NCBI GenBank assembly: GCA_028688995.1
Contig: JAQTXB010000017.1
Location: forward strand, 1-49,682
Reading direction: 5' to 3'
Source: Aliarcobacter sp.
GTDB lineage: Bacteria > Campylobacterota > Campylobacteria > Campylobacterales > Arcobacteraceae
DNA: 49,682 bases
This document shows positions 1-8,599 of the stretch, piece after piece. How positions within the stretch are numbered: position 1 is the first letter of the stretch; the number at the start of each line of letters is the position of its first letter. The notes below the pieces were generated by a model, which made no database searches, was not told the origin of the DNA, and saw nothing but the letters and a program-made list of their open reading frames with translations. A program made the position numbers and the translations under genes.

Positions 1-133
1 TATTGCTCTTAAAAATCAAACTCCAAAAGAGATTGAAAATCCAAAAAGTGAAGATGGTAAATATTTACCAAATGTTGTTCTTGATTTGGATTACACAGTT
101 GTAATTCCAAAGAAAAAAACTGAAAAAAAATAA
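1..133 (+). CDS. 3' end of an unidentified gene (partial)
   Basis: An open frame enters from the left edge and ends at TAA 131-133, giving the last 43 residues of a protein. The tail is rich in Lys and Pro and ends in a run of Lys, Thr and Glu, with a short hydrophobic strand (NVVLDLDYTVV) before it. This is too little to assign a family. Only 36 bases separate it from the aldolase gene, so the two may be co-transcribed. Confidence 0.6.
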   Translation, partial: IALKNQTPKEIENPKSEDGKYLPNVVLDLDYTVVIPKKKTEKK

Positions 134-169
134 TACAAAAAAATTAAATTTAAAACAAAGGAAAATAAT

Positions 170-1153
170 ATGACACACCCTAATGAAGCACTATTTGGTT
201 CTGGAGACAACTTACCAATCATCCCATCTTGTGAGCACTTTGCAGGTAGCGAAAAGCTAATCTTAAAAGGTTTTGAGATGCAAAAAAAATTAGGACCTGT
301 TTTTGATATTACTTGTGACTGTGAAGATGGAGCTGAAACTGGTAAAGAAGTTGCACATGCTGAAATGATCGTAAGAGTTGTTAATTCTGATGCAAATCCT
401 TATGGAATGGCTGGAACTAGAATCCACGATTTTGATCATCCAGATTGGAGACAAGATATTGATATTTTAGTACCAGGTGCTGGAGAAAAATTGGCATATA
501 TTACTATTCCAAAATCAACTTCTTATGAAGATGCAAAAACTCAAGTTGAATATATCCAAGAAACTGCAAAAAAAGCTGGAATTAAAAGAGAAATCCCAAT
601 TCACGTTTTAATTGAAACTCATGGTGCTTTAAGAGATGTAGAAAAAACTGCAACATTACCTTGGGTACAAGTATTAGACTTTGGATTAATGGACTTCGTT
701 TCTGGTTACCAAGGTGCAATTCCTGCTTCTAACATGAGAAGTCCAGGTCAATTTGAACATAGATTAATTGCTGCTGCAAAAGCTAAAGTTGTTCAAGCTG
801 CACTTTCTAATCACATTATTCCAGCACACAATGTTACACTTGATTTAAAAAACCCATACCAAACTTATAAAGATGCTGAAAAAGCAAGAAATGAGTTCGG
901 ATTTATGAGAATGTGGTCAATTTACCCAACTCAAGTTCAAGCTATTGTTGATGCTATGAAACCAGACTTTACAGAACTTGAAGCTGCGCAAAATATTTTA
1001 TTAGCTGCACAAGATGCTGAGTGGGGACCAATTCAATATGATGGTGAATTACACGATAGAGCAACTTACAGATATTTCTGGGAATTAGTTCAAAGAGCAA
1101 ACTTCTCTGGAACAAAATTACAAGATGAAGTAGTAAAAAGATTCTTTGCTTAA
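170..1153 (+). CDS. HpcH/HpaI aldolase, citrate lyase beta / malyl-CoA lyase type
   Basis: A 327-residue TIM-barrel enzyme of the CitE/malyl-CoA lyase superfamily, which makes or breaks C-C bonds in 3-hydroxyacyl-CoA or related 2-oxoacid compounds using a divalent metal. Seen directly: the DITCDCEDG strand (residues 46-54) with acidic metal-site candidates, an Arg at 84 (GTRIHD), the VLIETHGAL segment with Glu149, and FGLMDF with Asp175. An AAAGGAAAA ribosome site precedes the ATG by a few bases. Family members of this length often sit among TCA-cycle genes in other bacteria, and a fumarase lies 0.7 kb downstream. The exact substrate (malyl-CoA, citramalyl-CoA or another) cannot be read from the sequence. 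A hairpin just after the stop is shared with the convergent DUF192 gene. Confidence 0.85.
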   Translation: MTHPNEALFGSGDNLPIIPSCEHFAGSEKLILKGFEMQKKLGPVFDITCDCEDGAETGKEVAHAEMIVRVVNSDANPYGMAGTRIHDFDHPDWRQDIDILVPGAGEKLAYITIPKSTSYEDAKTQVEYIQETAKKAGIKREIPIHVLIETHGALRDVEKTATLPWVQVLDFGLMDFVSGYQGAIPASNMRSPGQFEHRLIAAAKAKVVQAALSNHIIPAHNVTLDLKNPYQTYKDAEKARNEFGFMRMWSIYPTQVQAIVDAMKPDFTELEAAQNILLAAQDAEWGPIQYDGELHDRATYRYFWELVQRANFSGTKLQDEVVKRFFA

Positions 1154-1158
1154 TTCTT

Positions 1159-1186
1159 AAACCTAGGGATTTATTTCCCTTAGGTT
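1159..1186. terminator. Bidirectional hairpin between convergent genes
   Basis: AACCTAGGGA (1159-1168) pairs with TCCCTTAGGTT (1176-1186) with one bulged base and a short T-rich loop. It lies just after the aldolase stop and overlaps the last codons of the DUF192 gene, so it could terminate both. The run of T after it is weak. Confidence 0.55.
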
Positions 1187-1636
1187 AAATTTAAAAACTG
1201 AACTATCTAATTTTGTCCCTTCTTTTATACCTCTTTTATCAAACCAACTTTCTTGCATCTCTAGTACATAAGGTACGGGTTTAACAGAACAGTGTAAATT
1301 TAATGTTTCTGGTTTCATATTAACAATATTTACAATTACACCATCTTTATCTATAAAAGCTGCCGATAATGGAATAATTGTATTTTTCATCCAAAAACAC
1401 TGTTTTTCTATTTTATCAAAAATGAAAAACATTCCTTGATTTTCATTTAACTCTTTCTTAAACATTAATCCTTCAAGTCTATCTTCATTTTTATCTGCAA
1501 CTTGAACATCAATTAAATATGCACCAACACTAAAAGGAATATATTCTAATGATTTTTTTTCAACTATTTTAGAAGAACAGCCAAAAAAAATTAAAAGCGT
1601 TGATATAGAAAAAAAATAGAATTTTATTTGTTTCAT
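1163..1636 (-). CDS. DUF192 family lipoprotein
   Basis: 157 residues. The N-terminus is a short charged stretch, a hydrophobic core and FFGC with Cys20, which fits a lipoprotein signal although the residue at -3 is not the usual Leu. The rest matches the DUF192 fold: a YLIDVQVAD strand, the RLEGLMFKKELNENQGMFFIF segment, CFWMKNTIIPLSAAFID, and a C-terminal VPYVLEMQESWF. The family is widespread and secreted or periplasmic, but its biochemical role is not established. The gene is monocistronic here, convergent with the aldolase and divergent from the fumarase. No clear Shine-Dalgarno sequence stands before the ATG, so the start is less certain than the family call. Confidence 0.8.
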   Translation of the reverse strand: MKQIKFYFFSISTLLIFFGCSSKIVEKKSLEYIPFSVGAYLIDVQVADKNEDRLEGLMFKKELNENQGMFFIFDKIEKQCFWMKNTIIPLSAAFIDKDGVIVNIVNMKPETLNLHCSVKPVPYVLEMQESWFDKRGIKEGTKLDSSVFKFNLREINP

Positions 1637-1815
1637 AATCTATATAAAGAAAAAATACTCAAATTTTAAACCTTTTGTTTAATTGATAAAATAGTATCGG
1701 AAAATAACTTATGGCATTGACTGTATTTAAAATAGATAAAAAGGTAAAAACTAAACACTTTAAAAAAAATAAATATTAAAAAAGAAAAAAAAGATTTCTT
1801 TCATCTGTGCATGGG

Positions 1816-1821
1816 TATAAT
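1816..1821 (+). promoter_or_regulatory. Promoter -10 box of the fumarase gene
   Basis: TATAAT at 1816-1821 lies 30 bases before the fumarase ATG, with AAGG just before the start codon. As is usual in Campylobacterota there is no clear -35 box; the upstream DNA is A/T-rich. The intergenic stretch 1637-1850 also holds a doubtful 22-codon frame at 1711-1779. Confidence 0.55.
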
Positions 1822-1850
1822 ATTTCAATTTCTAAAGTAAAAGGAAAAAA

Positions 1851-3344
1851 ATGAAAGTAATAAAAGAACAAGATATTATAGATAGTATTGCTGATGCATG
1901 TCAGTATATTTCATATTTTCACCCAGAAGATTTCGTAAAAGGTATGGTTGAAGCTTATGAAGTTGAAAAATCAGAAGCTGCTAAAAATGCAATTGGACAA
2001 ATTTTAATAAACTCTAAAATGTGTGCTATGGGTCACAGACCTTTATGTCAAGATACTGGAAGTGTTAACATTTTTATCAGAGTTGGATTAAATGCTAAAC
2101 TTGAATTAACAAAAGAGTTAGTTGATGTATTAAATGAAGGTGTTGCAAAAGGTTATACTAATCCAGATAATACTTTAAGATATTCTGTTGTTTCAGATCC
2201 TGCAGGAAAAAGAACAAATACAAAAAACAATACTCCAGCTGTTATTCATGTAACTGTTGATAATTCTGATGAATTAGATATTACTGTTGCTGCAAAAGGT
2301 GGTGGTTCTGAGAACAAATCTAAATTTGCAGTATTAAATCCATCAGATTCAGTTTATGACTGGGTTATGGCAAATGTTAGAGAAATGGGTGCTGGTTGGT
2401 GTCCTCCTGGAATTTTAGGTATTGGTATTGGTGGAAATCCAGAAAAAGCTATGCTTTTAGCAAAAGAGTCTTTAATGGGTCATGTTGATATTCATGAACT
2501 ACAAGCTAGAGGTCCTCAAAATGCTTTAGAAGAATTAAGATTAAAATTATATGAAGATATTAACAAAGTTGGTATTGGAGCTCAAGGTCTTGGTGGATTA
2601 ACTACTGTTTTAGATGTTAAAATTTTAGATTACCCATGTCATGCTGCATCTTTACCAGTTGCAATGATTCCTAACTGTGCTGCAACTAGACATATCCACT
2701 TTAAATTAAAAGCTGGAAATGGACCTGCTATATTTAATGTTCCTTCATTAGATATTTGGCCAGATATTGAATTACCAATGGATACAATTAAAAGAGTAAA
2801 TATTGCAGATTTAACAAAAGAAAACTTATCTCAATTTAAATCAGGTGATACATTATTACTTTCAGGAAAAATTTTAACAGCTAGAGATGCTGCTCATAAA
2901 AAAATTGTTGAGTACAAACAAGCTGGTAAACCACTTCCAAATGGTGTTGACTTAAAAGACAGATTTATCTACTACGTTGGACCTGTTGATCCAGTTAGAG
3001 ATGAAGCAGTAGGACCTGCGGGACCAACTACATCTACAAGAATGGATAAATTTACAAAAGATATGATGGAAATTGGAATCATGGGAATGATTGGTAAAGC
3101 TGAAAGAAAACAACCAACTATTGATTTAATTAAAGAATATAAATCTATTTATTTAATTGCAACTGGTGGAGCTGCTTACTTAATTTCTCAATCAATCAAA
3201 TCTGCAAAAGTTCTTGCATTTGAAGAAATTGGTATGGAAGCTATCTATGAGTTTGAAGTAAAAGATATGCCAGTTACTGTTGCTGTTGATACAGAAGGAA
3301 CTTCTATTCACACAACTGGTCCTGCTAAATGGAGAACAATTTAG
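1851..3344 (+). CDS. fumA: Class I (iron-sulfur) fumarate hydratase
   Basis: A 497-residue fused alpha/beta class I fumarase, which interconverts fumarate and L-malate with an oxygen-sensitive [4Fe-4S] cluster in the cytoplasm. The alpha-type domain carries the hallmark RPLCQDTG with Cys66, GWCPPGILGIGIGG, and PNCAATRH; these three Cys are the expected cluster ligands. The C-terminal beta domain shows GPTTSTRMDKF, ATGGAAYLISQSI and the HTTGPAKW ending typical of Fe-S hydro-lyases. The length is slightly short of E. coli FumA (about 548) but close to the single-chain forms of other bacteria. It is a stand-alone gene with its own TATAAT promoter and a hairpin after it, and it would serve the TCA cycle, oxidative or reductive. 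Confidence 0.95.
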   Translation: MKVIKEQDIIDSIADACQYISYFHPEDFVKGMVEAYEVEKSEAAKNAIGQILINSKMCAMGHRPLCQDTGSVNIFIRVGLNAKLELTKELVDVLNEGVAKGYTNPDNTLRYSVVSDPAGKRTNTKNNTPAVIHVTVDNSDELDITVAAKGGGSENKSKFAVLNPSDSVYDWVMANVREMGAGWCPPGILGIGIGGNPEKAMLLAKESLMGHVDIHELQARGPQNALEELRLKLYEDINKVGIGAQGLGGLTTVLDVKILDYPCHAASLPVAMIPNCAATRHIHFKLKAGNGPAIFNVPSLDIWPDIELPMDTIKRVNIADLTKENLSQFKSGDTLLLSGKILTARDAAHKKIVEYKQAGKPLPNGVDLKDRFIYYVGPVDPVRDEAVGPAGPTTSTRMDKFTKDMMEIGIMGMIGKAERKQPTIDLIKEYKSIYLIATGGAAYLISQSIKSAKVLAFEEIGMEAIYEFEVKDMPVTVAVDTEGTSIHTTGPAKWRTI

Positions 3345-3356
3345 TTTAAATAATCT

Positions 3357-3378
3357 ACAAAAGGCTTTTGCCTTTTGT
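3357..3378 (+). terminator. Hairpin after the fumarase gene
   Basis: ACAAAAGGC (3357-3365) pairs perfectly with GCCTTTTGT (3370-3378) around a TTTT loop, 12 bases after the fumarase stop. The sequence after it is only moderately T-rich, so this is a probable rather than textbook terminator. Confidence 0.6.
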
Positions 3379-3521
3379 GATTCTGCTTAATTTATAACTT
3401 TGTATTAACTCTTTTCTAAAATAATTCTTATACCGATAAACTATATTCAATTTTTGACTTTAAGAAAATACAATAAATGCTATTCTTCAAGCAATAATAT
3501 AATACATAGGAAAATAATAAA

Positions 3522-4355
3522 ATGTTATTAGATGATTTAAAAGATTATTTAGGTTTTGCAGTTGCTGGAAATTTTGCTAATCACCTAGGAGAAGCTGGTG
3601 AAGCAAATGAGTTTGCAGTAATAAAAACCGAAGAAAAAGATGCTCCAAAAGGAATGTTTCCTTTTTATATAAAAGGACATAATAGTTTTCTAGGAACTTA
3701 TCCAATTTGTGATGAAATAATATTAACACATGGAAGAGAAAATGAAAACCTTCAAGTTGAAGCAGAAGTTGCTTTAATTTGTGATTTTGAATATAAAGAT
3801 GGAAAAGTTATTGATATTATTCCTAAGTATTTTTCTGCCTTTAATGACTGCTCTATTAGGGTAAATAATGGTGAAAAATTAAGTACAAAGAAAAATTGGG
3901 GAACAAATACAAAAGGTATCTCTCAAGATATTATAGAGATTGATAACTTTACTGAAAAAGGAATTTTAAGTAAATATCATATCTCTTCATTTATAAAAAG
4001 AGATGGTATTGTATATGATTATGGAACAACAAGTGCTGTAAAGTCATATAGTTACTTTTTTCTTCAACTAAAAGATTGGATGATAAATAAATTAAATACT
4101 CAAGAAGATTGTGGGCCACTTGAAGAGTTAACACAATTTATGTTTGATGCTAAAAATGCAAAAGGTATTTTAATAGCAGCCGGTGCAACAGCATATACAG
4201 ATTTTGGTAAAAAGAACTTTCTAAAAAAAGGTGATGAAATTTTTGTATATGTTTACAATGCCCATGCACACAGTTTCGTAGATATTATGAATGATATGTG
4301 TGGAATGGATACTTATTTGGGGCAATGTTCTAAACTTCACCAAATTGTACAATAA
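3522..4355 (+). CDS. Distant fumarylacetoacetate-hydrolase-like protein (possibly DUF5718)
   Basis: 277 residues, no signal peptide or membrane segment, so cytoplasmic. It is not a standard enzyme I can name. The stretch LQVEAEVALICD followed by DIIPKYFSAFNDCSIR resembles the metal-binding E-x-E ... NDxSxR region of fumarylacetoacetate hydrolase (FAH) fold proteins, and GDEIFVYVYN resembles the late strand of that fold. The overall pattern recalls the family DUF5718 known from Campylobacterota; I am not certain of that number. A possible TATAAT stands at 3498-3503, but it is so close to the start that the leader would be very short. The gene is followed by a strong terminator shared with the convergent chemoreceptor. 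Confidence 0.55.
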   Translation: MLLDDLKDYLGFAVAGNFANHLGEAGEANEFAVIKTEEKDAPKGMFPFYIKGHNSFLGTYPICDEIILTHGRENENLQVEAEVALICDFEYKDGKVIDIIPKYFSAFNDCSIRVNNGEKLSTKKNWGTNTKGISQDIIEIDNFTEKGILSKYHISSFIKRDGIVYDYGTTSAVKSYSYFFLQLKDWMINKLNTQEDCGPLEELTQFMFDAKNAKGILIAAGATAYTDFGKKNFLKKGDEIFVYVYNAHAHSFVDIMNDMCGMDTYLGQCSKLHQIVQ

Positions 4356-4378
4356 AACAAAGCTTTTGCTTTGTTTTA
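4353..4378. terminator. Strong bidirectional terminator
   Basis: An 11-bp stem TAAAACAAAGC / GCTTTGTTTTA with a TTTT loop begins in the stop codon of the FAH-like gene. A/T runs on both sides suit termination of that gene and of the convergent chemoreceptor gene. Confidence 0.8.
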
Positions 4379-4429
4379 TATATTTATATAGAGTTATATA
4401 TAAGTATATATAATTATAGAGAGTTCTTC

Positions 4430-7357
4430 TTAAACTTTTTTCGAATCCACAAATAAAATATCATTTAAACTATCAAATACGTTTAATGTAGCATCTTCAA
4501 TTTTTGCAGATATTTCTCTTAAGATTTTATTTTCAGCTTTTTTAGCATTATTATCCATATAAACTTGAACTTTTTGGTGAACATCTTCATGATTTTGTTT
4601 TAAGATTTCCCACTCTTTTACTTTAGTAAAATCTCTTTTCTCATTTTCACAAAGAGTAATCCATTTTCCCATATCACAAGATTTACAATCCACAACTGTA
4701 CAATTTTCAAAACTATCCAAAGTTGAGAAATATTTTTTCTTTAGATTTATATGGTCATTTTTGTATTTTGAGACTTCTTTCATTAAATCTATATTTTCAA
4801 CCATTTCATAGTACTTTTTATCTATCTTTGCTTGTGCTGTAATTTGCAGTAATCTACTAGATAGTTTAGAAACTTCTTTTGATAAAACATCAATATTTGA
4901 AGAAGTAAACGCATTTTTTTGAGTAGCTACATCTAATCTTGAAATAGTCTCATTTATTTGAATAATTCCAACCTCTTGTTCTTTACTAAACTGTGTAACA
5001 CTATGAATAATATCTTTTGTTTGGGTGATTTTTGAAGTTAAACTTTCATATCCTCTTATCATATCTTGGGCAATATTTTTACCTTCATTTGATTTCTCAC
5101 TTGCACTTTCTACTAAGCCTTTTATCTCTCTCGCTGCTTCTGCACTTCTATTTGCTAGGTTTCGCACTTCTGCTGCTACAACTGCGAATCCTTTTCCGGC
5201 TTCTCCTGCAGTTGCTGCTTCAACAGCTGCATTAAGCGAAAGAATATTTGTTTGAAATGCAATTTGGTCAATTATTGAAATTGCTTCATTAATTGCTTTT
5301 ACTTTTTCATTTATCTCATCCATTGAACTTGAAGTTTGTAGTGCAAATTTACTTCCAACATTTGCTGCGTCATTTACTTCATTTGCAATGTTCATCATTT
5401 TATTCATATTTTCATTATTATTTCTAATATTTGAAGTAATTTGTTCAAGCGCAGCTGAACTTTGCTCCAATGAACTTGCTTGTTGTGTTGAAGAAAGTGC
5501 TAATTCATTTGATGAAGTAGCTAATATTTTAGTATTATTTTCAAGTTCAATTCCAGCATTTGTAATCATAGCAATTAGTTCAGAAGATGAATGTCCTAAA
5601 AGTGAAGTTGATGTGCATAAAGTTCCAAAATCTCCATACATTCCTTTTTTCTGTATTTCATCAAGTTTAAATACATAATTAGATTGAGTATAACTATTTA
5701 ATAAAAGATTTATATTGTCTATTTTTAATTTTGTTCTATTTAACATTTTATTTATAATTAATCTTAAATCTTCAATATCTTTTGTAACTGCAACTTGTTT
5801 AATAGAGTATTCAAAGAAACCATTGTTTACTTTTTCCATAACATCTGAAATTTCTAAAACTACTTTTTTATCTTGTTCTTGAATCTCTTCAATTTTTATA
5901 ATTTGACTATTCATCTCTCTTGTCATAATGGCAAATTCATCATTTCCTTCTAACTCATGTAAAGTTACACTATTTTTTTCTTTCATTGAATAAGCCAAAA
6001 ATTCATTTAGATTTACTTGAAATTTATTTATTGAAGAAACTATTTTTTTTGTCATAAAATAGATAATTAAAAATGTTAATGAAAATAAAATTGTTATAAA
6101 AATTAACTCGTAAATAATTTGATTCCTAAATCTACTAATATCACTATTTACATATGAAATCAAATCACTAAAAAGAGTTTTTTCAGAATCAATTAATAAA
6201 TTAATTTTATTAGTTGATTTTTCTTTCCAGTCAATATTTGCCCCATAAATATTATTTGATAATTTATCTATTGCATTAATTGCATTTTTATTATCTACTT
6301 TTTCAATACCTTTAGAAGCATTATTTTCAGATTGAGAAAAATCATAGGCATTTGAAATCATTAAATCAAATGTATCTCGTAATGTTTTTAATAACTCTAT
6401 CTCTTCTGGTGTTGTTCCATCAAATTTTTCATAATATTTTATTACTTTTAAAAGAGAAGAGTGTTTTGATTGCATTTTATTTAATAATTTATCATCTTTT
6501 GTTTCTAAAAAATCTTTATAAAGATGAATTAATCCACCATAACCACTAAGCTCTTTTATTTTTAACATAAAATCATTTTTTTGACTCTTTAAAAATATCA
6601 CTTTTCTAATATTTTCTATTTCTTGGAAATCATTTGTTGAATATATTTTCTTTAAATTTTCTAAATCTTCATCAAAAGTATTATTTTTTATAGTTTCTAA
6701 ATATAGATTTTGTTTTGAAACAGAATTTAAAAAACTATTATAATCATCACCAATAATATTTCCCATATTTAAAATATTTCTAATATACTCTTGTTCATTA
6801 AATGATTTTTCAATTAATTTATTAAAAGCAATATATGACTGTGAATATTTAGATAAATTTCCAATATTTGAATAAGAAATTAAATCATCAATAAAATATG
6901 TTAAATTATCTATTTCAAAAGTGTAATATTTTTCTAAATCTTGTTTATTAACTTCAAGATTATTACACTTTTGTCTAATTTGTATTAGCTCTTTTATACT
7001 CTTATCAAAGTCTGAAATCTTTTTAATTGATTCATCATCTTTAAAAAAAGCATATTTTTTTAAAAATTCATTTAGTTTATTGATTGATTCATCACTTTTT
7101 GTACTTTGAATTTTAAATTCATTAGTGTACTCTTTTCCATAACTTTCCAAAAAAAGAGTAGCAATTGCTCTCTCTTTTTGTAAATCATGTATCAAAGACG
7201 AAACATTCTCTAAGAAATAGAGATAATCAAGACTTTCATTCATTTTTACATTTTTCTCATATTTATCATAAATTGAGTTTGAAGATAAAATTAATATTGC
7301 AACTATAGGTAATAACAATATTAAAAATATCTTATTTCGTAATTTCAAATTATTCAT
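4430..7357 (-). CDS. Methyl-accepting chemotaxis protein: NIT sensor, HAMP, signalling domain, C-terminal CZB
   Basis: A 975-residue inner-membrane chemoreceptor. TM1 is near residues 10-26, and TM2 ([17 protein letters not shown]) near 415-437. The large periplasmic part begins with [19 protein letters not shown], the signature of the nitrate/nitrite-sensing NIT domain. HAMP-like sequence follows, then the cytoplasmic MCP domain with the hairpin tip [20 protein letters not shown]. The C-terminus carries a chemoreceptor zinc-binding (CZB) domain: a His ([11 protein letters not shown]), CDMGKW with the ligand Cys, and HEDVH supply the usual His3-Cys site; extra Cys lie just before it. The ligand is inferred to be nitrate or nitrite from the family only; CZB domains are linked to zinc or hypochlorite sensing. 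It is not next to other chemotaxis genes. Its promoter region contains a large palindrome. Confidence 0.9.
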   Translation of the reverse strand: MNNLKLRNKIFLILLLPIVAILILSSNSIYDKYEKNVKMNESLDYLYFLENVSSLIHDLQKERAIATLFLESYGKEYTNEFKIQSTKSDESINKLNEFLKKYAFFKDDESIKKISDFDKSIKELIQIRQKCNNLEVNKQDLEKYYTFEIDNLTYFIDDLISYSNIGNLSKYSQSYIAFNKLIEKSFNEQEYIRNILNMGNIIGDDYNSFLNSVSKQNLYLETIKNNTFDEDLENLKKIYSTNDFQEIENIRKVIFLKSQKNDFMLKIKELSGYGGLIHLYKDFLETKDDKLLNKMQSKHSSLLKVIKYYEKFDGTTPEEIELLKTLRDTFDLMISNAYDFSQSENNASKGIEKVDNKNAINAIDKLSNNIYGANIDWKEKSTNKINLLIDSEKTLFSDLISYVNSDISRFRNQIIYELIFITILFSLTFLIIYFMTKKIVSSINKFQVNLNEFLAYSMKEKNSVTLHELEGNDEFAIMTREMNSQIIKIEEIQEQDKKVVLEISDVMEKVNNGFFEYSIKQVAVTKDIEDLRLIINKMLNRTKLKIDNINLLLNSYTQSNYVFKLDEIQKKGMYGDFGTLCTSTSLLGHSSSELIAMITNAGIELENNTKILATSSNELALSSTQQASSLEQSSAALEQITSNIRNNNENMNKMMNIANEVNDAANVGSKFALQTSSSMDEINEKVKAINEAISIIDQIAFQTNILSLNAAVEAATAGEAGKGFAVVAAEVRNLANRSAEAAREIKGLVESASEKSNEGKNIAQDMIRGYESLTSKITQTKDIIHSVTQFSKEQEVGIIQINETISRLDVATQKNAFTSSNIDVLSKEVSKLSSRLLQITAQAKIDKKYYEMVENIDLMKEVSKYKNDHINLKKKYFSTLDSFENCTVVDCKSCDMGKWITLCENEKRDFTKVKEWEILKQNHEDVHQKVQVYMDNNAKKAENKILREISAKIEDATLNVFDSLNDILFVDSKKV

Positions 7358-7398
7358 TTCATACCTTTTAAATTTTTCTGAAATTTATCTTTTTTTTC

Positions 7399-7440
7399 TT
7401 ACAAATTGGTTACAAATAATAATTTGTAACCAATTTGTAA
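7399..7440. repeat. Perfect 19-bp inverted repeat between chemoreceptor and mscL
   Basis: TTACAAATTGGTTACAAAT (7399-7417) is followed by the 4-base spacer AATA and its exact reverse complement (7422-7440). Each arm is itself two TTACAAAT units separated by TGG, so the element has four copies of the 8-mer. It lies in the 195-base gap between divergent genes, about 40 bases from the chemoreceptor start. A transcription terminator is not expected there; a double operator or leader hairpin is more likely. Confidence 0.85.
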
Positions 7441-7521
7441 TTCTCTAATTATTTCTATATTGTTTATTTAATTTTTTAATGAGGAAATTCATTATTTTAT
7501 TACTGATGAAGATATTTTGAT

Positions 7522-7527
7522 TATAAT
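7522..7527 (+). promoter_or_regulatory. Promoter -10 box of mscL
   Basis: TATAAT at 7522-7527, 25 bases before the mscL ATG, followed by the ribosome site TAGGAG at 7541-7546. No clear -35 box. Confidence 0.55.
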
Positions 7528-7552
7528 TTGGAAAAAATATTAGGAGTAAAAT

Positions 7553-7990
7553 ATGTTAAAAGAGTTTAGAGATTTTCTAATAAAAGGTAATGTAGTTGAT
7601 ATGGCTGTTGGATTTATTTTTGGAGCAGCATTTGCAACATTAATAAAATCACTTGTAACAAACGTAATAATGCCTCCAATTGGACTATTATTAGGTAGAG
7701 TTGATTTTTCACAACTATTTATCTCTTTAGATGGAAATTCTTATGCAACACTTGCCGATTTAGAAAAAGCAGGAGCTCCTGCAATTAAATTAGGTCTATT
7801 TGTTAATGATACAATTTCATTTGTAATTTTAGGTTTTGTAATGTTTATGTTTATAAAATCATATAATAAGTTAAAAAAAGAGGATGTTCCAGCACCAGTT
7901 GCTCCAACAACAAAAGTTTGTAGTGATTGTGCAATGGAAATTCCAATTGCTGCAAAAAAATGTGGACACTGCGGAAATACGGCTGTATAA
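7553..7990 (+). CDS. mscL: Large-conductance mechanosensitive channel with C-terminal zinc ribbon
   Basis: 145 residues. The N-terminal helix MLKEFRDFLIKGNVVDMAVGFIFGAAF and the pore-lining GAAFATLIKSLVTNVIMPPIG are classic MscL, followed by the periplasmic loop and TM2 (DTISFVILGFVMFMFIKSY). MscL opens under membrane tension to release solutes during hypo-osmotic shock. Instead of the usual cytoplasmic helical bundle, the C-terminus after a Pro/Ala linker is CSDCAMEIPIAAKKCGHCG, a CxxC...CxxC zinc-ribbon pattern. TAGGAG precedes the ATG by six bases. It is a single gene with a palindromic terminator. Confidence 0.95.
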   Translation: MLKEFRDFLIKGNVVDMAVGFIFGAAFATLIKSLVTNVIMPPIGLLLGRVDFSQLFISLDGNSYATLADLEKAGAPAIKLGLFVNDTISFVILGFVMFMFIKSYNKLKKEDVPAPVAPTTKVCSDCAMEIPIAAKKCGHCGNTAV

Positions 7991-8000
7991 CACAAAAATA

Positions 8001-8024
8001 TTAAAAGGCTTTAAAGCCTTTTAA
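8001..8024. terminator. Bidirectional terminator between mscL and flavin reductase gene
   Basis: Perfect palindrome TTAAAAGGCTTT/AAAGCCTTTTAA, 10 bases after the mscL stop and directly at the end of the convergent flavin reductase gene. It would also end the long minus-strand transcript coming from the flagellar block, if that transcript reaches here. Confidence 0.75.
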
Positions 8025-8591
8025 TTATAAATCAACTAAAGCCTTAAATGTTACTCCACATCTTCCAATGTTCTCAACATTTATATGATTTCTCTCATTA
8101 ATTCTTTCATCTTCGATAAATTGATATTTTAATTCTAAAATGACAGGTGTTGTATCTCCTGGAATTTCATAAGTATCATAATATTCACAAAACATTGCAC
8201 TTTGAGATGATGAAATCATAGGTGGATATCCATCCATAACATTTGTTACATCTATTTCAAATTTTTCAATTTCACTAACTTCTTTTCCTAAAGGTGTTGC
8301 ACATTTTTGCACTTTATCAACATTCTCTTTATTTACAAAACAAATAGTTGCTTTTTTTGTTTTTAAGATATTTGCCAATGAATCTTTAGGACTTCCATCA
8401 TCTTTTTTTCCAATTGCCACAAGTAATAGTGCTGGATTTGAAGAGATTGGAATAAAATAAGAAAATGGTGCAGCATTTAAAACACCATCATCATCTGTTA
8501 CAATCCATGCAATTGGTCGTGGAATCACTGTTCCTGACATAATTTTATATCTGTTTAAATCGTCAATATCTTTGTAATCTAAAATCATCAT
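8025..8591 (-). CDS. Flavin reductase-like FMN-binding protein
   Basis: 188 residues of the flavin reductase/DIM6-NTAB split-barrel family. The N-terminal half has the expected YKIMSGTVIPRPIAWIVTDDDGVLNAAPFSYF with the FMN-contacting PRPIAW and NxAPFSYF segments, then NPALLLVAIGKKDDGSPKDS. Members bind FMN and either reduce flavin with NAD(P)H or act as FMN oxidoreductases on small substrates; the actual partner is unknown. The first two codons are both ATG; AAAAAGGGAA lies only two bases before the first, so the second (8588) has better ribosome spacing. It is the last gene of a tightly packed minus-strand set that also holds the molybdopterin oxidoreductase and an MFS exporter. Confidence 0.88.
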   Translation of the reverse strand: MMILDYKDIDDLNRYKIMSGTVIPRPIAWIVTDDDGVLNAAPFSYFIPISSNPALLLVAIGKKDDGSPKDSLANILKTKKATICFVNKENVDKVQKCATPLGKEVSEIEKFEIDVTNVMDGYPPMISSSQSAMFCEYYDTYEIPGDTTPVILELKYQFIEDERINERNHINVENIGRCGVTFKALVDL

Positions 8592-8599
8592 TTCCCTTT

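Noticed and set aside
5025..5678. Plus-strand frames inside the chemoreceptor gene
   Set aside because: They lie opposite the highly conserved MCP signalling domain and have no ribosome site or family match; they are shadows.
7399..7440. The 19-bp palindrome as a rho-independent terminator
   Set aside because: Both neighbouring genes are transcribed away from it, and on neither strand is it followed by a proper T-run (the T-run on the plus strand precedes it).
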